Assembly: GCF_023898315.1 (NCBI RefSeq)
Contig: NC_064616.1
Span: forward strand, 543,545,602 to 543,609,601
Reading direction: 5' to 3'
DNA: 64,000 nt
Source: Schistocerca nitens
Lineage: Eukaryota > Arthropoda > Insecta > Orthoptera > Acrididae
Position 1 is the stretch's first letter. Each line of letters opens with the position of its first letter. This document shows, piece by piece, positions 45,180-55,596 of the stretch. The position numbers and the translations under genes were made by a program. The notes under the pieces are model-generated. The model was not told the DNA's origin. It was given only the letters and a program-made list of their open reading frames with translations, and made no database searches.

Positions 45180-45550
45180 CTACAAAGTTGTTGAAAACGT
45201 TACATATGTGTCCGCTGGGAGATCTTTATTTGACGTATTTTGATTTTTAACCCTATTTAAAGTAATCTCGCATTGTTCTAGTAGATCCAGTTGCCTTCCA
45301 TTATCTTGTATGTGCAAAATCACCAGATCCTCATTAGTTCCCAATATTGGGTGGCCCGATTCATAAATACGCGGGGCTACGGCTGACATTTTCCAAATTA
45401 TTATGCAAAAAATTGTCCCTATGCTCCTTGTACCTCACCTTCAAATACCTACGTGTCTGGTGGAAGCAGTTCGCATTCCGAACAGTGATGGGGAAAAGAT
45501 CGTGGGAACTGGATGAAGGTAACAAGTAATGGGTGAAAGGGATGTAACTC
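45180..45550 (-). mobile_element. Penelope-like element fragment, GIY-YIG domain
   Basis: On the minus strand the reading runs FHQTRRYLKVRYKEHRDNFL (about 45445) to NNLENVS, and then in another frame ESGHPILGTNEDLVILHIQD, GRQLDLLEQCEITLNRVKNQ. This arrangement (RYKEH, then GHP, then LLE-E) fits the GIY-YIG endonuclease domain that ends the protein of many Penelope-like retroelements. The reverse-transcriptase part is not seen, as a SINE lies directly upstream. One frame change occurs within the fragment. Confidence 0.6.
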
Positions 45551-45749
45551 AAATGGTTCAAATGGCTCTGAGCACTATGGGACTCAACTGCTGAGGTCAT
45601 TAGTCCCCTAGAACTTAGAACTAGTTAAACCTAACTAACCTAAGGACATCACAAACATCCATGCCCGAGGCAGGATTCGAACCAGCGACCGTAGCGGTCT
45701 TGCGGTTCCAGACTGCAGCGCCTTTAACCGCACGGCCACTTCGACCGGC
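45551..45749 (-). repeat. tRNA-derived SINE, TTAAAGG subfamily
   Basis: Full-length minus-strand copy with the subfamily head TTAAAGGCGCTGCAGTCTGG and body variants TTTAACTAGTTC and GGACTAATGACC. A perfect 12-bp target duplication gggatgtaactc lies at 45539-45550 and 45750-45761. Confidence 0.95.
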
Positions 45750-45859
45750 GGGATGTAACTCTGGAACTTTATCTGCTTTTAGCCTTACAGGATCTTACAA
45801 GTTTGAATTGTTACCTGAAGTAGGAGGGGAAGAGCGTCATTCCGCTGTAGGTCACAGCA

Positions 45860-47038
45860 GGGTGATGTAGACATCTAGCAAAGTGTGGGTCAGTACCAAA
45901 AGAGAGTAGGAGACAACGAGTCCTCCAGCTGTGTAGTAGCCGTATGTACGGGGTGTAGGCAGTATGGTACAGGACAAACTGTGATGACGGTTTCACCCCA
46001 CTAGTATTATGAAATCGCGTGCTTGCGTTAGACAGGTGACAGAGGACATGGGGAATTAGTATAAGAATTTTGACGAAGAGCATCAGATTATCATAGCAGG
46101 TAGAGTAGCGAACATGCTGGTTATGGACACGAATTACACCGTTAGGGGTGATTTGGATGTAACAGGAGTATGAACTAAAGAAACAAGTGTGAGGTTGTGG
46201 AGGTCCTACAACGACATGGCCAGTGCCAGAGTTAAAAAGGCTGCTGCTGACAGAAATTAAATCGCACATGGGTGCACTACATGTTGCTACAATTGGGGGA
46301 TTGTGAGAAACTAAACTCAATCTACATCTCAATAAGAGAGGGAGAGATACGTTGGCTGAGATTCATGTAGAAAATATATAGGGGCCACTATCATACAAAG
46401 CAAGATTCCTGTGGTTATTGGTGTCAGATGGATATGTTTGTTAGGTTAGAATAAGGATTCAGGCAACTTGTTATGAAAGAAGTTAAGTTAGTAGAATAGC
46501 CCCACGTAATGCTTAAGAATGTACAGTAATGTGAGGCTAGCTTATTTCAGCACAATATTCGTGGACTGAGTAATAAAGTAGAAGAGCTTCTTTTCTGTTT
46601 AGAAAATTTAGAGAGCTCTGAAAAGCTAGAAATCCGGCACCTATATGAGCACCACGTATCCACAAGGTTAGAGAAGTTTAACATAAGAGATAACACATTA
46701 GTATCTTACTCATGTAGAACTGATATAGGATAAGGAAGAGTTGTTACATGTATTAAGACAGAACACAAGTTAAAAAAAAAAACACTGTGACTATTAGATG
46801 AGGAACTGTTCAGCACACAGAAGCGCATGTGCGTGAATTAATGTTAAAGAAATAGTTCACTTTTAATTAAACAGTATATTTATATGCATCGGCACATCCG
46901 AAATTGTTCATTGGGAATTTGGAATCCTTGCCATACTATCTGTCAGACAGGAGCTAGGAGTTAATGCTCTGTGGTGATTTCAATGTAGTTTTCCTAAAGC
47001 ATTCTGATAAGAAAAATTATTTGGAAACCTTTTAATAT
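45860..47038 (+). mobile_element. Old CR1-type LINE (host of nest), part 1
   Basis: Decayed ORF1 esterase at about 46030-46440 (VTEDMGN, then SKIPVVIGVRW, which parallels VTEDLGS and GKIPVVIGLRK of the LINE at 53896) is followed by the start of the endonuclease (FQHNIRGLSNKVEELLFCLE, 46548-) and LMLCGDFNVVFLKHSDKKNY (about 46960). The element is cut at 47038 by a Gypsy element and resumes at 52991. Several stops show it is older than both of its guests. Confidence 0.78.
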
Positions 47039-47350
47039 TGTCCGAGAAGAAGCCGAGTAGCTCCGTGGTGTAGTGGTTATGATACTAAAGTATTCCATGT
47101 ACAGTTATGAGTTCAAAGCGGACCTGGACTATAGAATTTTAATTTCTATATTCGGTTCTATTACATTCTAGAAGTATCCACAACTGTCAAGGTTCATTGT
47201 AGTGGAATATCCCATAACTGTATTAATACTGCATGTGTTCTGGCCGGAAGCAGTTCGCTCCGCGCTCTTCTATGTGCAAGTGCTGAATAAACCTTCGTTA
47301 AGTGAAGTTAGTGTTCGACATTCATCTAATTACACCTTCTTCTACGTGAA
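47039..47350 (+). repeat. 5' LTR of Gypsy E, with tRNA-like segment
   Basis: Begins TGTCCGAG and ends near ACGTGA. It contains AGTGCTGAATAAACCTTC, where AATAAA may be the polyadenylation signal. Near its start lies CCGTGGTGTAGTGGTTATGA followed about 30 bp later by GAGTTCAAAGC, which resembles box A and box B of a tRNA. The same segment is in the 3' LTR, so it was part of the element at integration. Confidence 0.88.
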
Positions 47351-47930
47351 GTTATTCTGGTGGAGACGCTGGACATTGGAACCTGTGATAGCGCTTATTA
47401 TCGACGACACAGTGGTTCCCATCAGACCACGACAGAGGAGCCGTTTACGCGGCGAGAAACCGGAGCTAGAGCCATATTCAGCAGATCGCAATCTATCGGA
47501 GACAGAAGAAGAAGAGGACGTGACAATGACAGCAACTGTGTGCCACCACATGAGACATTCTTCCGCGTTCTCTGGTGACGATGGCCAAGATCCGAACATG
47601 TGGCTGAAGGTATATGAGCGTATAGACAAATTTTACAAATGGGATGACACCGTGTATTTGGCTGACGTATTTTTCTACTTGGAGGGCACTGCCAAGCAAT
47701 GATATGAGAACTACGAGGAGACGTTCACAAGCTGGAAAGTATTTCAGGCGGAACTGCGCAAGGATTTCGGCGACATAACGACAGAAGTGCAAGGCTGAAA
47801 ATAAATTAAAGTTCAGGACCCAGTGTCCAGGACAAACTACAGCATCCTACATTCAAGACGACTTGGAGCTGTGTAAAATAGTGGATCCTAGAATGAAGGG
47901 TGTTGCTGAGGACATGTATCAAGCCCTACT

Positions 47931-48336
47931 GGCTTGGTTCAAATGGCTCTGAGCACTATGCGACTTAACTTCTGAGGTCATCAGTCGCCTAGAACTTAGA
48001 ACTACTTAAACCTAACTAACCTAAGGAAATCACACACATCCATGCCCGAAGCAGGATTCGAACCTGCGACCGTAGCGGTCGCTCTGCTCCAGACTGTAGC
48101 GTCTAGAGCCGGCCGAAGTGGCCGTGCGGTTAAAGGCGCTGCAGTCTGGAACCGCAAGACCGCTACGGTCGCAGGTTCGAATCCTGCCTCGGGCATGGAT
48201 GTTTGTGATGTCCTTAGGTTAGTTAGGTTTAACTAGTTCTAAGTTCTAGGGGACTAATCACCTCAGCAGTTGAGTCCCATAGTGCTCAGAGCCATTTTTT
48301 GTAGCGTCTAGAACCACACGACCATTCCGGCCGGCC
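47931..48336 (-). repeat. Outer tRNA-derived SINE, split by another SINE
   Basis: A minus-strand SINE inserted in the gag region of Gypsy E, with perfect 10-bp target duplication aagccctact at 47921-47930 and 48337-48346. It is interrupted near its head by a second SINE (48108-48299); its own sequence is 47931-48107 and 48313-48336. Confidence 0.94.
48108..48299 (+). repeat. Inner tRNA-derived SINE nested in a SINE
   Basis: Plus-strand full-length SINE of the TTAAAGG subfamily inserted into the outer SINE. A perfect 13-bp target duplication tgtagcgtctaga lies at 48095-48107 and 48300-48312. It ends in GAGCCATTTTT. Its sequence is very close to the copies at 45551 and 55752, so this subfamily was active more recently than the outer SINE. 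Confidence 0.96.
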
Positions 48337-49039
48337 AAGCCCTACTCTTGAAGGGGGTTTCGACAGCAGATGACTTCATAAAATGATGCCAGTATATCGA
48401 GACAACGCATCAAATAAGAACTACACTTAAGAAGCTTGAACGGCTTCCAAACGTCGTATCGATGTGTGTGATGGAGGAAGCAAGTGATTTCACAAGTGTT
48501 CTTCGTCAGATAGTGACAGAGGAAGTTCAGAAGACACTTGGATTGTCCGGCGAGCAAGAAACCGAGACGCTTCAAGAGGTCATAATGGGGGAAGTGAAAC
48601 AAACATTGAACCCAATCTCTCGTTCTTCATTTCCCTTTAAAACGGTGAAAAAGTCGAAACCCAGACGGAGTTATATTCCTACAATGCCGCATGAGGAACC
48701 TGTTTGGGCACCAAGGAAGACTGACGTCTGAAGGATCCAGGATAAACAACCAGTATGTTTCCACTGTGGACGAACGGGACATCTGGTGCGCTATTGTCGA
48801 GAAAGGCAGCGGGTATTTGATGACACCCGCTCCAGAAGACAGAAGACCGAATTTAGCCGACGCCAACTCCGGGACAACGAAAATGAACAAGAAGATGTGG
48901 GTGCAGGACGACCTACGTCACCATCGCCGCAAGCTAGCCGCTAGAAAGGACGCTACCCAACACACCGATCAACGTCTCCATCGCCGTTTAGAAGCTACAG
49001 CCTGTCAGCTAGCGGCCGCAACCTGGAAAACTAAAGGGT

Positions 49040-49340
49040 GCGACCTTCCTTGGAGGTAATGCTGCCGAAGAGGAAAATCCACCTCCGACGATCACTACAA
49101 AAAGGATAGGAAAATACGTCGATATTCTAAACGATGGCCGACCAGCCCAAGCTCTTAAGGACTCTAGATCATCATATTCAGTCATTTCGGAGAAGTACCA
49201 TCGCCAGTTGCTGGAAACCGTGCTCGTTGACAAGAAAAGATTTCTGCCGAAGGTGACTAGTGGGAAATATGTAAAACCTACAGGAAGATGTACCATCCGT
49301 GAGGGTATAAGTGGCCATACACAGCCCTTAGAAATCATCG
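49040..49340 (+). pseudogene. Protease region of Gypsy E
   Basis: A retropepsin-like region recognised mainly from position between gag and reverse transcriptase and from the segment YVDILNDGRPAQALKDSRSS followed by SVISEKYHRQLLE. Identification is weaker than for the flanking domains. Broken. Confidence 0.5.
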
Positions 49341-49949
49341 TCTTTCAATAGTGTAGTCATGACGTCTTTCTCGGATGGTACTTTTTGAAAGCTTCTCAAG
49401 CAATTTGAGATTGTGGTCGCACGAAGATTATGCTAGACGAGATGAGATACTGTGGACAGAAAGATGCGCATCCGAATGTGTAGAGACTATATGTACAGGA
49501 TGAAGTGATAATTCCTGCAGTCAGCGCTAGAAAGGTAACTGTCAATTGTCATGAAATGCCTCAACCCATGGATCTTGTAGTGGATTGTAAGAAAGCATAC
49601 CATTGAACAATCACTGGGTCTTCCCAGTCTCTGTCGTCTCGTTTAAGAAAGGATTCGGTGAACTGTGGATAGTTCACTGTCGCCGAGAACGGCAGATCCT
49701 TCCAAGACGCATGTGCGTAGCAAACGCTGAGCCCTTAATTGAAGAACAGCTGAGCGTCATAGAAACCTGCCATGCCGAATCTGTGGGCGAAAATAGTGCT
49801 ATCACTACAAGAAAAGATCTTCTAGCTCGACTATCACCAAATCTCACTAAGGAACAACAGAAGAAGCTACTTGCCTTTCTTTAAGATTCCTCTGAATGCT
49901 TCAATCCACAGGTGAAGAGCAAATTAGACAAATCGACGGCGAAGCACCG

Positions 49950-50720
49950 GATTAGCCCTGGAGACCATGAACAAATAAGGGACAGAGCACATCGTGTGTC
50001 AGCAACGGAACTTTGAATAATTCTGACGAGATAGGGAAAATGATGAAGAATGACATCATTCAGCCTTCGCGGAGCCCATGGTCGTCATCAATGGTCCTCT
50101 TCAAGAAGAAGGATGGCAGTTGGTGCTTTTGTAGTGATTACATGAAGCTTAATAAGATAACTAAAAAGGAAGTTTACCCTCTTTCACGACTTAACGATAC
50201 ACTAGATTGTCTGAAGGGGATAAGTTTTTCTCAACCGCGGACATATACTCGGGATACTGGCAAATCGAAGTAGATGAGGCTGACCGTGAGATAACTAGGT
50301 TCATCACCTCTGAGGGCCTGTATGAGTTTAAGGTAATGCCGTTTGGTTTGTGTAACCAGAAACTTTTGAACGTACGATGGATAACGTTCTAACGCACCTG
50401 AAGTGGACGATGTGTCTTTGTCACTTAGATGACATTATTGTGTTCTCAGAGACATTTGATGAACATATAAAAAGACTAAGGTCAGTTCTTAAGCGTCTCC
50501 AACAAGGCGGACTGAAACTTTATCCAAGAAAGTGTCCCTTTGGAGCAAAAGAAATCAAAAAACTTGGACACCTTTTGTCAAACAATAGTGGAAGTCCAGA
50601 CCCAGAAAAGGTGAGATCTATGACGGAATTTCCTATTCCTAAAAGTATTACAGATGTGAGAATCTTCCTCGGATTATGTTCTTATTACCGTCGTGTTATC
50701 GAAGACATTTTATCAAAGCC
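49950..50720 (+). pseudogene. Reverse transcriptase region of Gypsy E
   Basis: Recognised blocks are IIQPSRSPWSSSMVLFKKKD, KKEVYPLSRLNDTLDCLKG, STADIYSGYWQIEVDEADRE, FKVMPFGLCN, the catalytic block HLDDIIVFSETFDEH and FGAKEIKKLGHLLS, in the order of a Ty3/Gypsy reverse transcriptase. Broken in several places. Confidence 0.9.
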
Positions 50721-50739
50721 AAGCCACTCCAAGAGTTGT

Positions 50740-51240
50740 TAAAAGCTGATGCAAAATTTATCAGGGGTGGTGCTGAACAAGATTCTTTCGATGGGCTGCC
50801 AAAAGCTCTGATGACTGACCCTGTACTTGGTCTGTATGATGAGAGCGCACATTTAACTACATACAGATGCTAGCGGGTATGAGATCGGTAGTGTTCTGGT
50901 GCAAATTTCGGATGGACACTTACAAAACCCGAGAGAAGCTACTCAACTACAGAAAGAGAATGTCTTGCTGCGATCAGGGGCCATGTGCAAATTTCGACAG
51001 TATCTCTATGGAAGGCCATTCACAGTTGTTACAGTCCATATTCACTTCGTTCGTTGACAGGTCTTAAGGATCCAACAGGACGACTTTCCAGGTGGGCACT
51101 ACGTCTTCAAGAGTACGACATTATCATAGTGTACAAAAGTGGAAGAAAACACCAAGCTAGCGACTGCCTCTCAAGAAACCCTGTGCAAGAATATCAAGAC
51201 TTTGATTTAGATAGTGACTGTTTCTCTGCACTCCAGGATC
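50740..51240 (+). pseudogene. RNase H region of Gypsy E
   Basis: Sequence after the reverse transcriptase with ALMTDPVLGLYDESAHLTTY near the start and LRLQEYDIIIVYKSGRKHQA, DCLSRNP at the end, the typical boundary between RNase H and integrase in Gypsy elements. Broken. Confidence 0.85.
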
Positions 51241-51279
51241 TCTCTGCTCGGCAGAAGAAGGACGCCGAGATATCTTAAA

Positions 51280-52640
51280 TTATGCTTGCCTTAAATCGGT
51301 CAGAGGATGTGAAACGACAATTTAAGGTAGTTAAAGGATTACTTTGCAAGAAAAGCTTTGATCCATTAGAAAAGAAGTGGCTACCCGTGATTCCTAAACA
51401 CATGCGCTTAGATGTTTTACAGAAATTCCATGTCACACCTCAGGCCGGACCTCTAGGATTTATTAAGACATACGATAGAGTCTGCAAGATATTGTTCGGG
51501 CCAGGTTTATTTAGGAGTGTCCGTCACTATGTGTCGGACTGTCGAGATTGCCAGAGAAGAAAGGCAGTTCCTCAGAAAATACCTGGCCGATTCATACGAA
51601 TTCCACCAGCCGAAACGCATTTGCAGTGTGTTGGGATTGACCTCCTCGAACGATCTCCAACGTCTGCTATTAGCAATATTTGGATTATTGTTTGCACTGA
51701 TTATCTGACACGCTATACCATTACAAAAACCGTGGGAACAGCCGAAGCATCTGATGTAGCCAAATTCGTGGCGGAAGACATTGTATTAAAACACGGCGCC
51801 CAGTGTCGTTAATTACGGATCGAGGGAAAGTTTTTCAATCGAATCTTGTGACAGAGATAAACTATCGGTGCAACATTACTTATCACATGACGTCTGCCTA
51901 CAATCTGTAGACTAACGGGCTTACTGAAAGCTTTAATAAGACTTTGGCCTACATGCTATCAATGTTCGTCAATGTTGAGCGGAGCAACTGGGATGAGATG
52001 CTACCTTTCGGGACGTTTGCCTACAACACCGCCAAACAAGACACCACAGAATTTACGACCTTTTTCCTGGTGCATGAGCGTGATGCGACTATGACGATGG
52101 ACAATGTGTTTCCGTTACATCCTGATGACGTGGACGATGATTACATCGACGAGGTGTTAACGAGAGCTGAGGAAGTTCGTCAGTTAGCTCATCTCCACAC
52201 GCTGCAGGCTCAAGAAAACGATCGCCGAAGGTATGAGGCGAGCCACCGCCCTGTTATCTACCAGCCTGGTGACCTCGTCTGGATCTTCACTCTTCTTCGG
52301 AAGGTTGGTCTCTCTGAGAAGTTTCTCAGGTGGTACTTTGGACCTTATAAGGTTGTAAGACAGTTGTCTTCTGATGTTACTAATGAAGTTCAAGATTTCG
52401 ACCCCGACGCAAGACGAAGAAAGATCAGAGATACGGTCCATGTCCTTCGAATGAAACCCTATAAGGATCCTGCCACCAAGGGTAAATTCGAAGCTCCAGC
52501 GACAGGCAACAAGCGGAAAGGCGACGAAGAGCGTAGCGGCAAAAGAAGTTCTAAGAAGATCTCCGCCAGGACGAGAATCAGTCGTCAGAAGTCGGACTAT
52601 GAGGGACAGATGATTCGTTCCCGGACTAGGACGACGTAAT
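51280..52640 (+). pseudogene. Integrase region of Gypsy E
   Basis: The zinc-binding N-terminus (MRLDVLQKFHVTPQAGPLGF, then SDCRDCQRRK), the core start (VGIDLLERSPTSAISNIWII, CTDYLTRYTI) and the C-terminal part (GDLVWIFTLLRKVGLSEKFL, FGPYKVVRQLS) are all recognisable, with a basic lysine- and arginine-rich end near 52500-52639. Broken. Confidence 0.88.
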
Positions 52641-52672
52641 ATCGAGACGCTGTTCCTTGAAGGATGGAGTAA

Positions 52673-52986
52673 TGTCGCAGACGAAGTTGAGTGGCACCGT
52701 GGTGTAGTGGTAATAATATTAAATTGTTACATGGAGGGGTCGTGAGTTCACAACTCACCTCGACTGTAAAGTTTTAATTTTTATTTTTGGTTCGAGTACA
52801 TTCTAGAAGTATCCACATATGTCAAGCATCATTGTACTGGAATGTTCTGTAGCTCTATATATACTGTATGTGTTCTTGCCTGAGGCAGTTCGCTCCGCTC
52901 TCTTGTATGTGCAAGTGCTGAATAAACCTTCTTTAAGTGAAGCTAGTGATCGTCATTAATCTAATTAAACCTTATTCCACGTGACA
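52673..52986 (+). repeat. 3' LTR of Gypsy E
   Basis: Begins TGTCGCAG and ends ACGTGACA, followed by the atat target duplication at 52987-52990. It shares long stretches with the 5' LTR, such as ACATTCTAGAAGTATCCACA and ATGTGCAAGTGCTGAATAAA. Its tRNA-like segment (CCGTGGTGTAGTGG, later GTGAGTTCACAACTC) is present here too. Confidence 0.93.
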
Positions 52987-52990
52987 ATAT

Positions 52991-53895
52991 CGTAAAATTT
53001 AATATCAGTTATTAAGTTTGCTCTATGTATGGAAAATGACAGTCGGACCCCAAATTATAATATTATCTTTGATGAAGCTCAAAGTAATGAAATAACCGTC
53101 CCCCAGTAACAAATGCTGTGTCTGATAACGGTGCACAGGCATGTCGCGTAAATAATTTAGTGCCTTCAAGTATTTACACTTCTCAGTGAAAATTAGTTTG
53201 TATATTTAAGGACTGTAGAAGAAATGTTTTTAAGAATAGCTTAGAAGAGATAACTTGGGATGAAATTTGCAATGAACCAAATACTGACATAAACTTTAAT
53301 AATAGAAGATAAATTCATATCATTATTTGAAATCAGCTTTCGGCATACGCTAATCAGAAAGGACATTGAACAACCATGTAAAAAGCTGTAGATGACTGGA
53401 GGGATTAAGTAACTTGTGAAAGGAATGAAGAAATGTATCTGTTGGCAAGAACAGGTAAAGATCCAGCAGTAGAAGCACACTACAAAAACTCCTCAACATT
53501 GCTAAGAAAAGTCATTTAAATGTCAAGGAACATGCACGATTGTTACTAATCGGTAATTCTGGCAACAGACGTAAGGCAAAATTAATTTAGAGAAACGAGA
53601 GATAGTACAACTGACCAAAGGACAGAGTGACATAACTACCAAATTAAATGGAAAGGCTTTAAATGAGCCAAAGGTAGCAAGTGTGATTGATAATTACTTG
53701 TGAAATACTGTAGAAAAATTGGAGCAAACAGTTCAAGAGACAAGCTACAGCAGTTTGTTAAAAAAGGAACTCACATAACATTCAATCGTACGACTGTCGC
53801 ACCAAGTTCTCCCTCTGAAATTAAGAAAACTATATTCTCTCATAATTAAAGTTGTCTGGATTTGATGGTGTTTCTAACAGAGTACAAAAGAACTG
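52991..53895 (+). mobile_element. Old CR1-type LINE, part 2
   Basis: The old LINE resumes after the Gypsy element with the endonuclease-RT linker: NYNIIFDEAQSNEITVP, LEEITWDEICNEPNTDINFN, then KGQSDITTKLNGKALNEPKV and SSPSEIKKTIFS just before the next break. This order continues part 1 and fits the linker region of the relatives at 56500-57200 and 61040-62030. It is cut at 53895 by the younger LINE. Confidence 0.78.
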
Positions 53896-54371
53896 TTGGC
53901 AGCCCTGCAGCCAGGCAACTAGCGCGAGTTTTGGTGTTCTCGTAAAGATAAGTCGTTTTAGGTTATAAAACATATATATTAGTACTGATTACGTGGTAAA
54001 TAAGTGTATTAATGTGCCGTTTAAGTCTACCATTAAAGGTTTCATTTTTCTTTGCGTAATATAGCAGAAAACGCGAAAAGACCGTACAGTCGTATTTTCT
54101 GTTTACGTTCTGTGGAAGCAAATCTATAGAATTTCGTTTAGTTGTTCCTTGCTCTCTCCAGCAATTTAACTTAGGGTACCTCTTCATTATTTAACTAGTA
54201 TTTCCGGAAAGTAGCGTGAAGTTTAAGTTGTTGTTTCAGAAACTTTGCACTTTTGTTTTTGTTTACACACAGTTGCGTAAACAGTTGCGTATAGGCCAAA
54301 TTTGTGTAACCATATTTTCGTGTTTATCTGTAATTTAACTGGCTTATTCTTAATAAACTATTACGTTTATC

Positions 54372-55400
54372 ATGAGTGAAAAGTGCTTGACTTGCCGTAG
54401 AATTGTTAGGTCGGGGCTTTGGCGTGATGGGTGCTGTAGGTTTTTCGATGTGGGTGACTGTAGTGGCGTGGGAATAGGGGAAGTAAATAAGACTCATCAG
54501 TGGTTTTGTAGGATTTGTAGTAGAGATAGGAAGATACTAGAACAGGAGGGGAAAATTGCCGCCCTTCAGGCTGAGTTAGACAAGGCCAGGGGAGATCTTG
54601 ACAGGTTAAGGAGGGAGAAGGGTAAAGAGAGGTGGGAAGTGGCAACAGGCAACAGGAGGAACAGGCCTAGAGCTTTGTCTGACAGCTTTATGGTGAATGT
54701 GGAAAATAGATTTGACCTGTTGCTTCAGTTAGAAGCTGGTGAGCCTCAAGCAGTTGCTGGTGGAGACAGGGCACAACAAACTTTCAGCAGCAAATTGAAA
54801 ATTAAGAATGTAGGGAAATCAGTAAAGAGAAAGAAAGTGTTGTTGTTAGGTAGTTCCCATGGAAGAGGTGTTGGCCAACTTTTGCAGGATGAACTAGGAT
54901 CAGAATACCAGGTCACCAATTTTTTTAAACCTAGTGCTGGTCTGGAGCAGGTGACAGAGGATTTAGGATCACTTTGCAAAGATTTCACTAAGGAAGACAC
55001 CGTGGTTATAGTGGGTGGGGCAGGTAACAGTATTGACAGAGATCCTGGGTACAGTATAGAGTGTGACCTGGTGAAGATTGCATCAGCATCGAAGCATACT
55101 AGTGTTGAGTTTGTATCTGTTCTTGGGCGCCATGACCGACCTCATTTGAACTCTTCTGTCAAGAGAGTTAATTTGGAGTTGGAACGGCTGCTCATGTCGG
55201 GTGCGGGGTCACACATTGGTGTGGTTCATGTTGATTCTCTCAGTAGGTGGGAGTATACTAGGCATGGCATTCACCTCAACAGGAAGGGGAAGGGTAAATT
55301 GGCTGGGGAAATAGCAGGAAAGTTAAAGGGGGGAGGCACTGTCATGAGTGGTAAAATACCAGTGGTTATAGGACTCAGAAAAGACCCTTTTTTAGGGTAG
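54372..55400 (+). CDS. LINE ORF1: PHD-like zinc finger plus SGNH esterase
   Basis: Intact frame of 342 codons. ORF1 proteins of CR1-type LINEs are thought to bind the element RNA and to interact with lipids or chromatin. Residues 1-49 hold a PHD-like cysteine cluster (Cys5, Cys8, Cys21/22, Cys30, His42, Cys46, Cys49). Residues about 54-90 are charged and heptad-like, probably a coiled coil. From about residue 155 an SGNH-type esterase follows: VLLLGSSHGRG (Ser161/162, block I), VVIVGGAGNS (block III) and YTRHGIHLNRKGKGK (block V with His). The start is the first Met after the 5' untranslated region. The esterase pattern is known in CR1-like ORF1 proteins. Confidence 0.88.
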   Translation: MSEKCLTCRRIVRSGLWRDGCCRFFDVGDCSGVGIGEVNKTHQWFCRICSRDRKILEQEGKIAALQAELDKARGDLDRLRREKGKERWEVATGNRRNRPRALSDSFMVNVENRFDLLLQLEAGEPQAVAGGDRAQQTFSSKLKIKNVGKSVKRKKVLLLGSSHGRGVGQLLQDELGSEYQVTNFFKPSAGLEQVTEDLGSLCKDFTKEDTVVIVGGAGNSIDRDPGYSIECDLVKIASASKHTSVEFVSVLGRHDRPHLNSSVKRVNLELERLLMSGAGSHIGVVHVDSLSRWEYTRHGIHLNRKGKGKLAGEIAGKLKGGGTVMSGKIPVVIGLRKDPFLG

Positions 55401-55596
55401 GAAGGACAGAAAGAAAGCAAATTTTAAGATAGGTTAGAACTGAGACAAACCTTCAGTTTGAGAAAGAAATCAAAAAACATAATTCCAGCTTATTACATCA
55501 GCATAAACAGCCATTGGTTAAGAATTTTCAACTGTCAGCAGATATTTTAACTCCACCCAATTTTAACTCAGTCAATGAAAATGTCAGCTATCTTTA

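Larger units (their letters stand above)
47510..48720 (+). pseudogene. gag region of Gypsy E
   Basis: Matrix/capsid-like gag sequence recognised from DPNMWLKVYERIDKFYKWDD and YLEGTAKQ at about 47580-47700, as in Retrotrans_gag domains. A later gag portion at about 48340-48720 lies behind a nested SINE pair (47931-48336). Broken. Confidence 0.7.
47039..52986 (+). mobile_element. Gypsy-type LTR element E, both LTRs present, broken
   Basis: A 5.95-kb element with two LTRs of 312 and 314 bp and a 4-bp target duplication atat at 47035-47038 and 52987-52990. The interior, in plus sense, shows gag (about 47510-48720), retropepsin (about 49040-49340), reverse transcriptase (about 49950-50720), RNase H (about 50740-51240) and integrase (about 51280-52640). 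This order is that of Ty3/Gypsy. No envelope gene is visible. The LTRs agree at roughly 75-80 per cent by eye, so the insertion is old. It has more than ten breaks plus a nested pair of SINEs. It split an older CR1-type LINE. Confidence 0.92.

Noticed and set aside
47342-47629. Minus-strand open frame over the gag start
   Set aside because: It is antisense to gag of Gypsy E and has no known motif.
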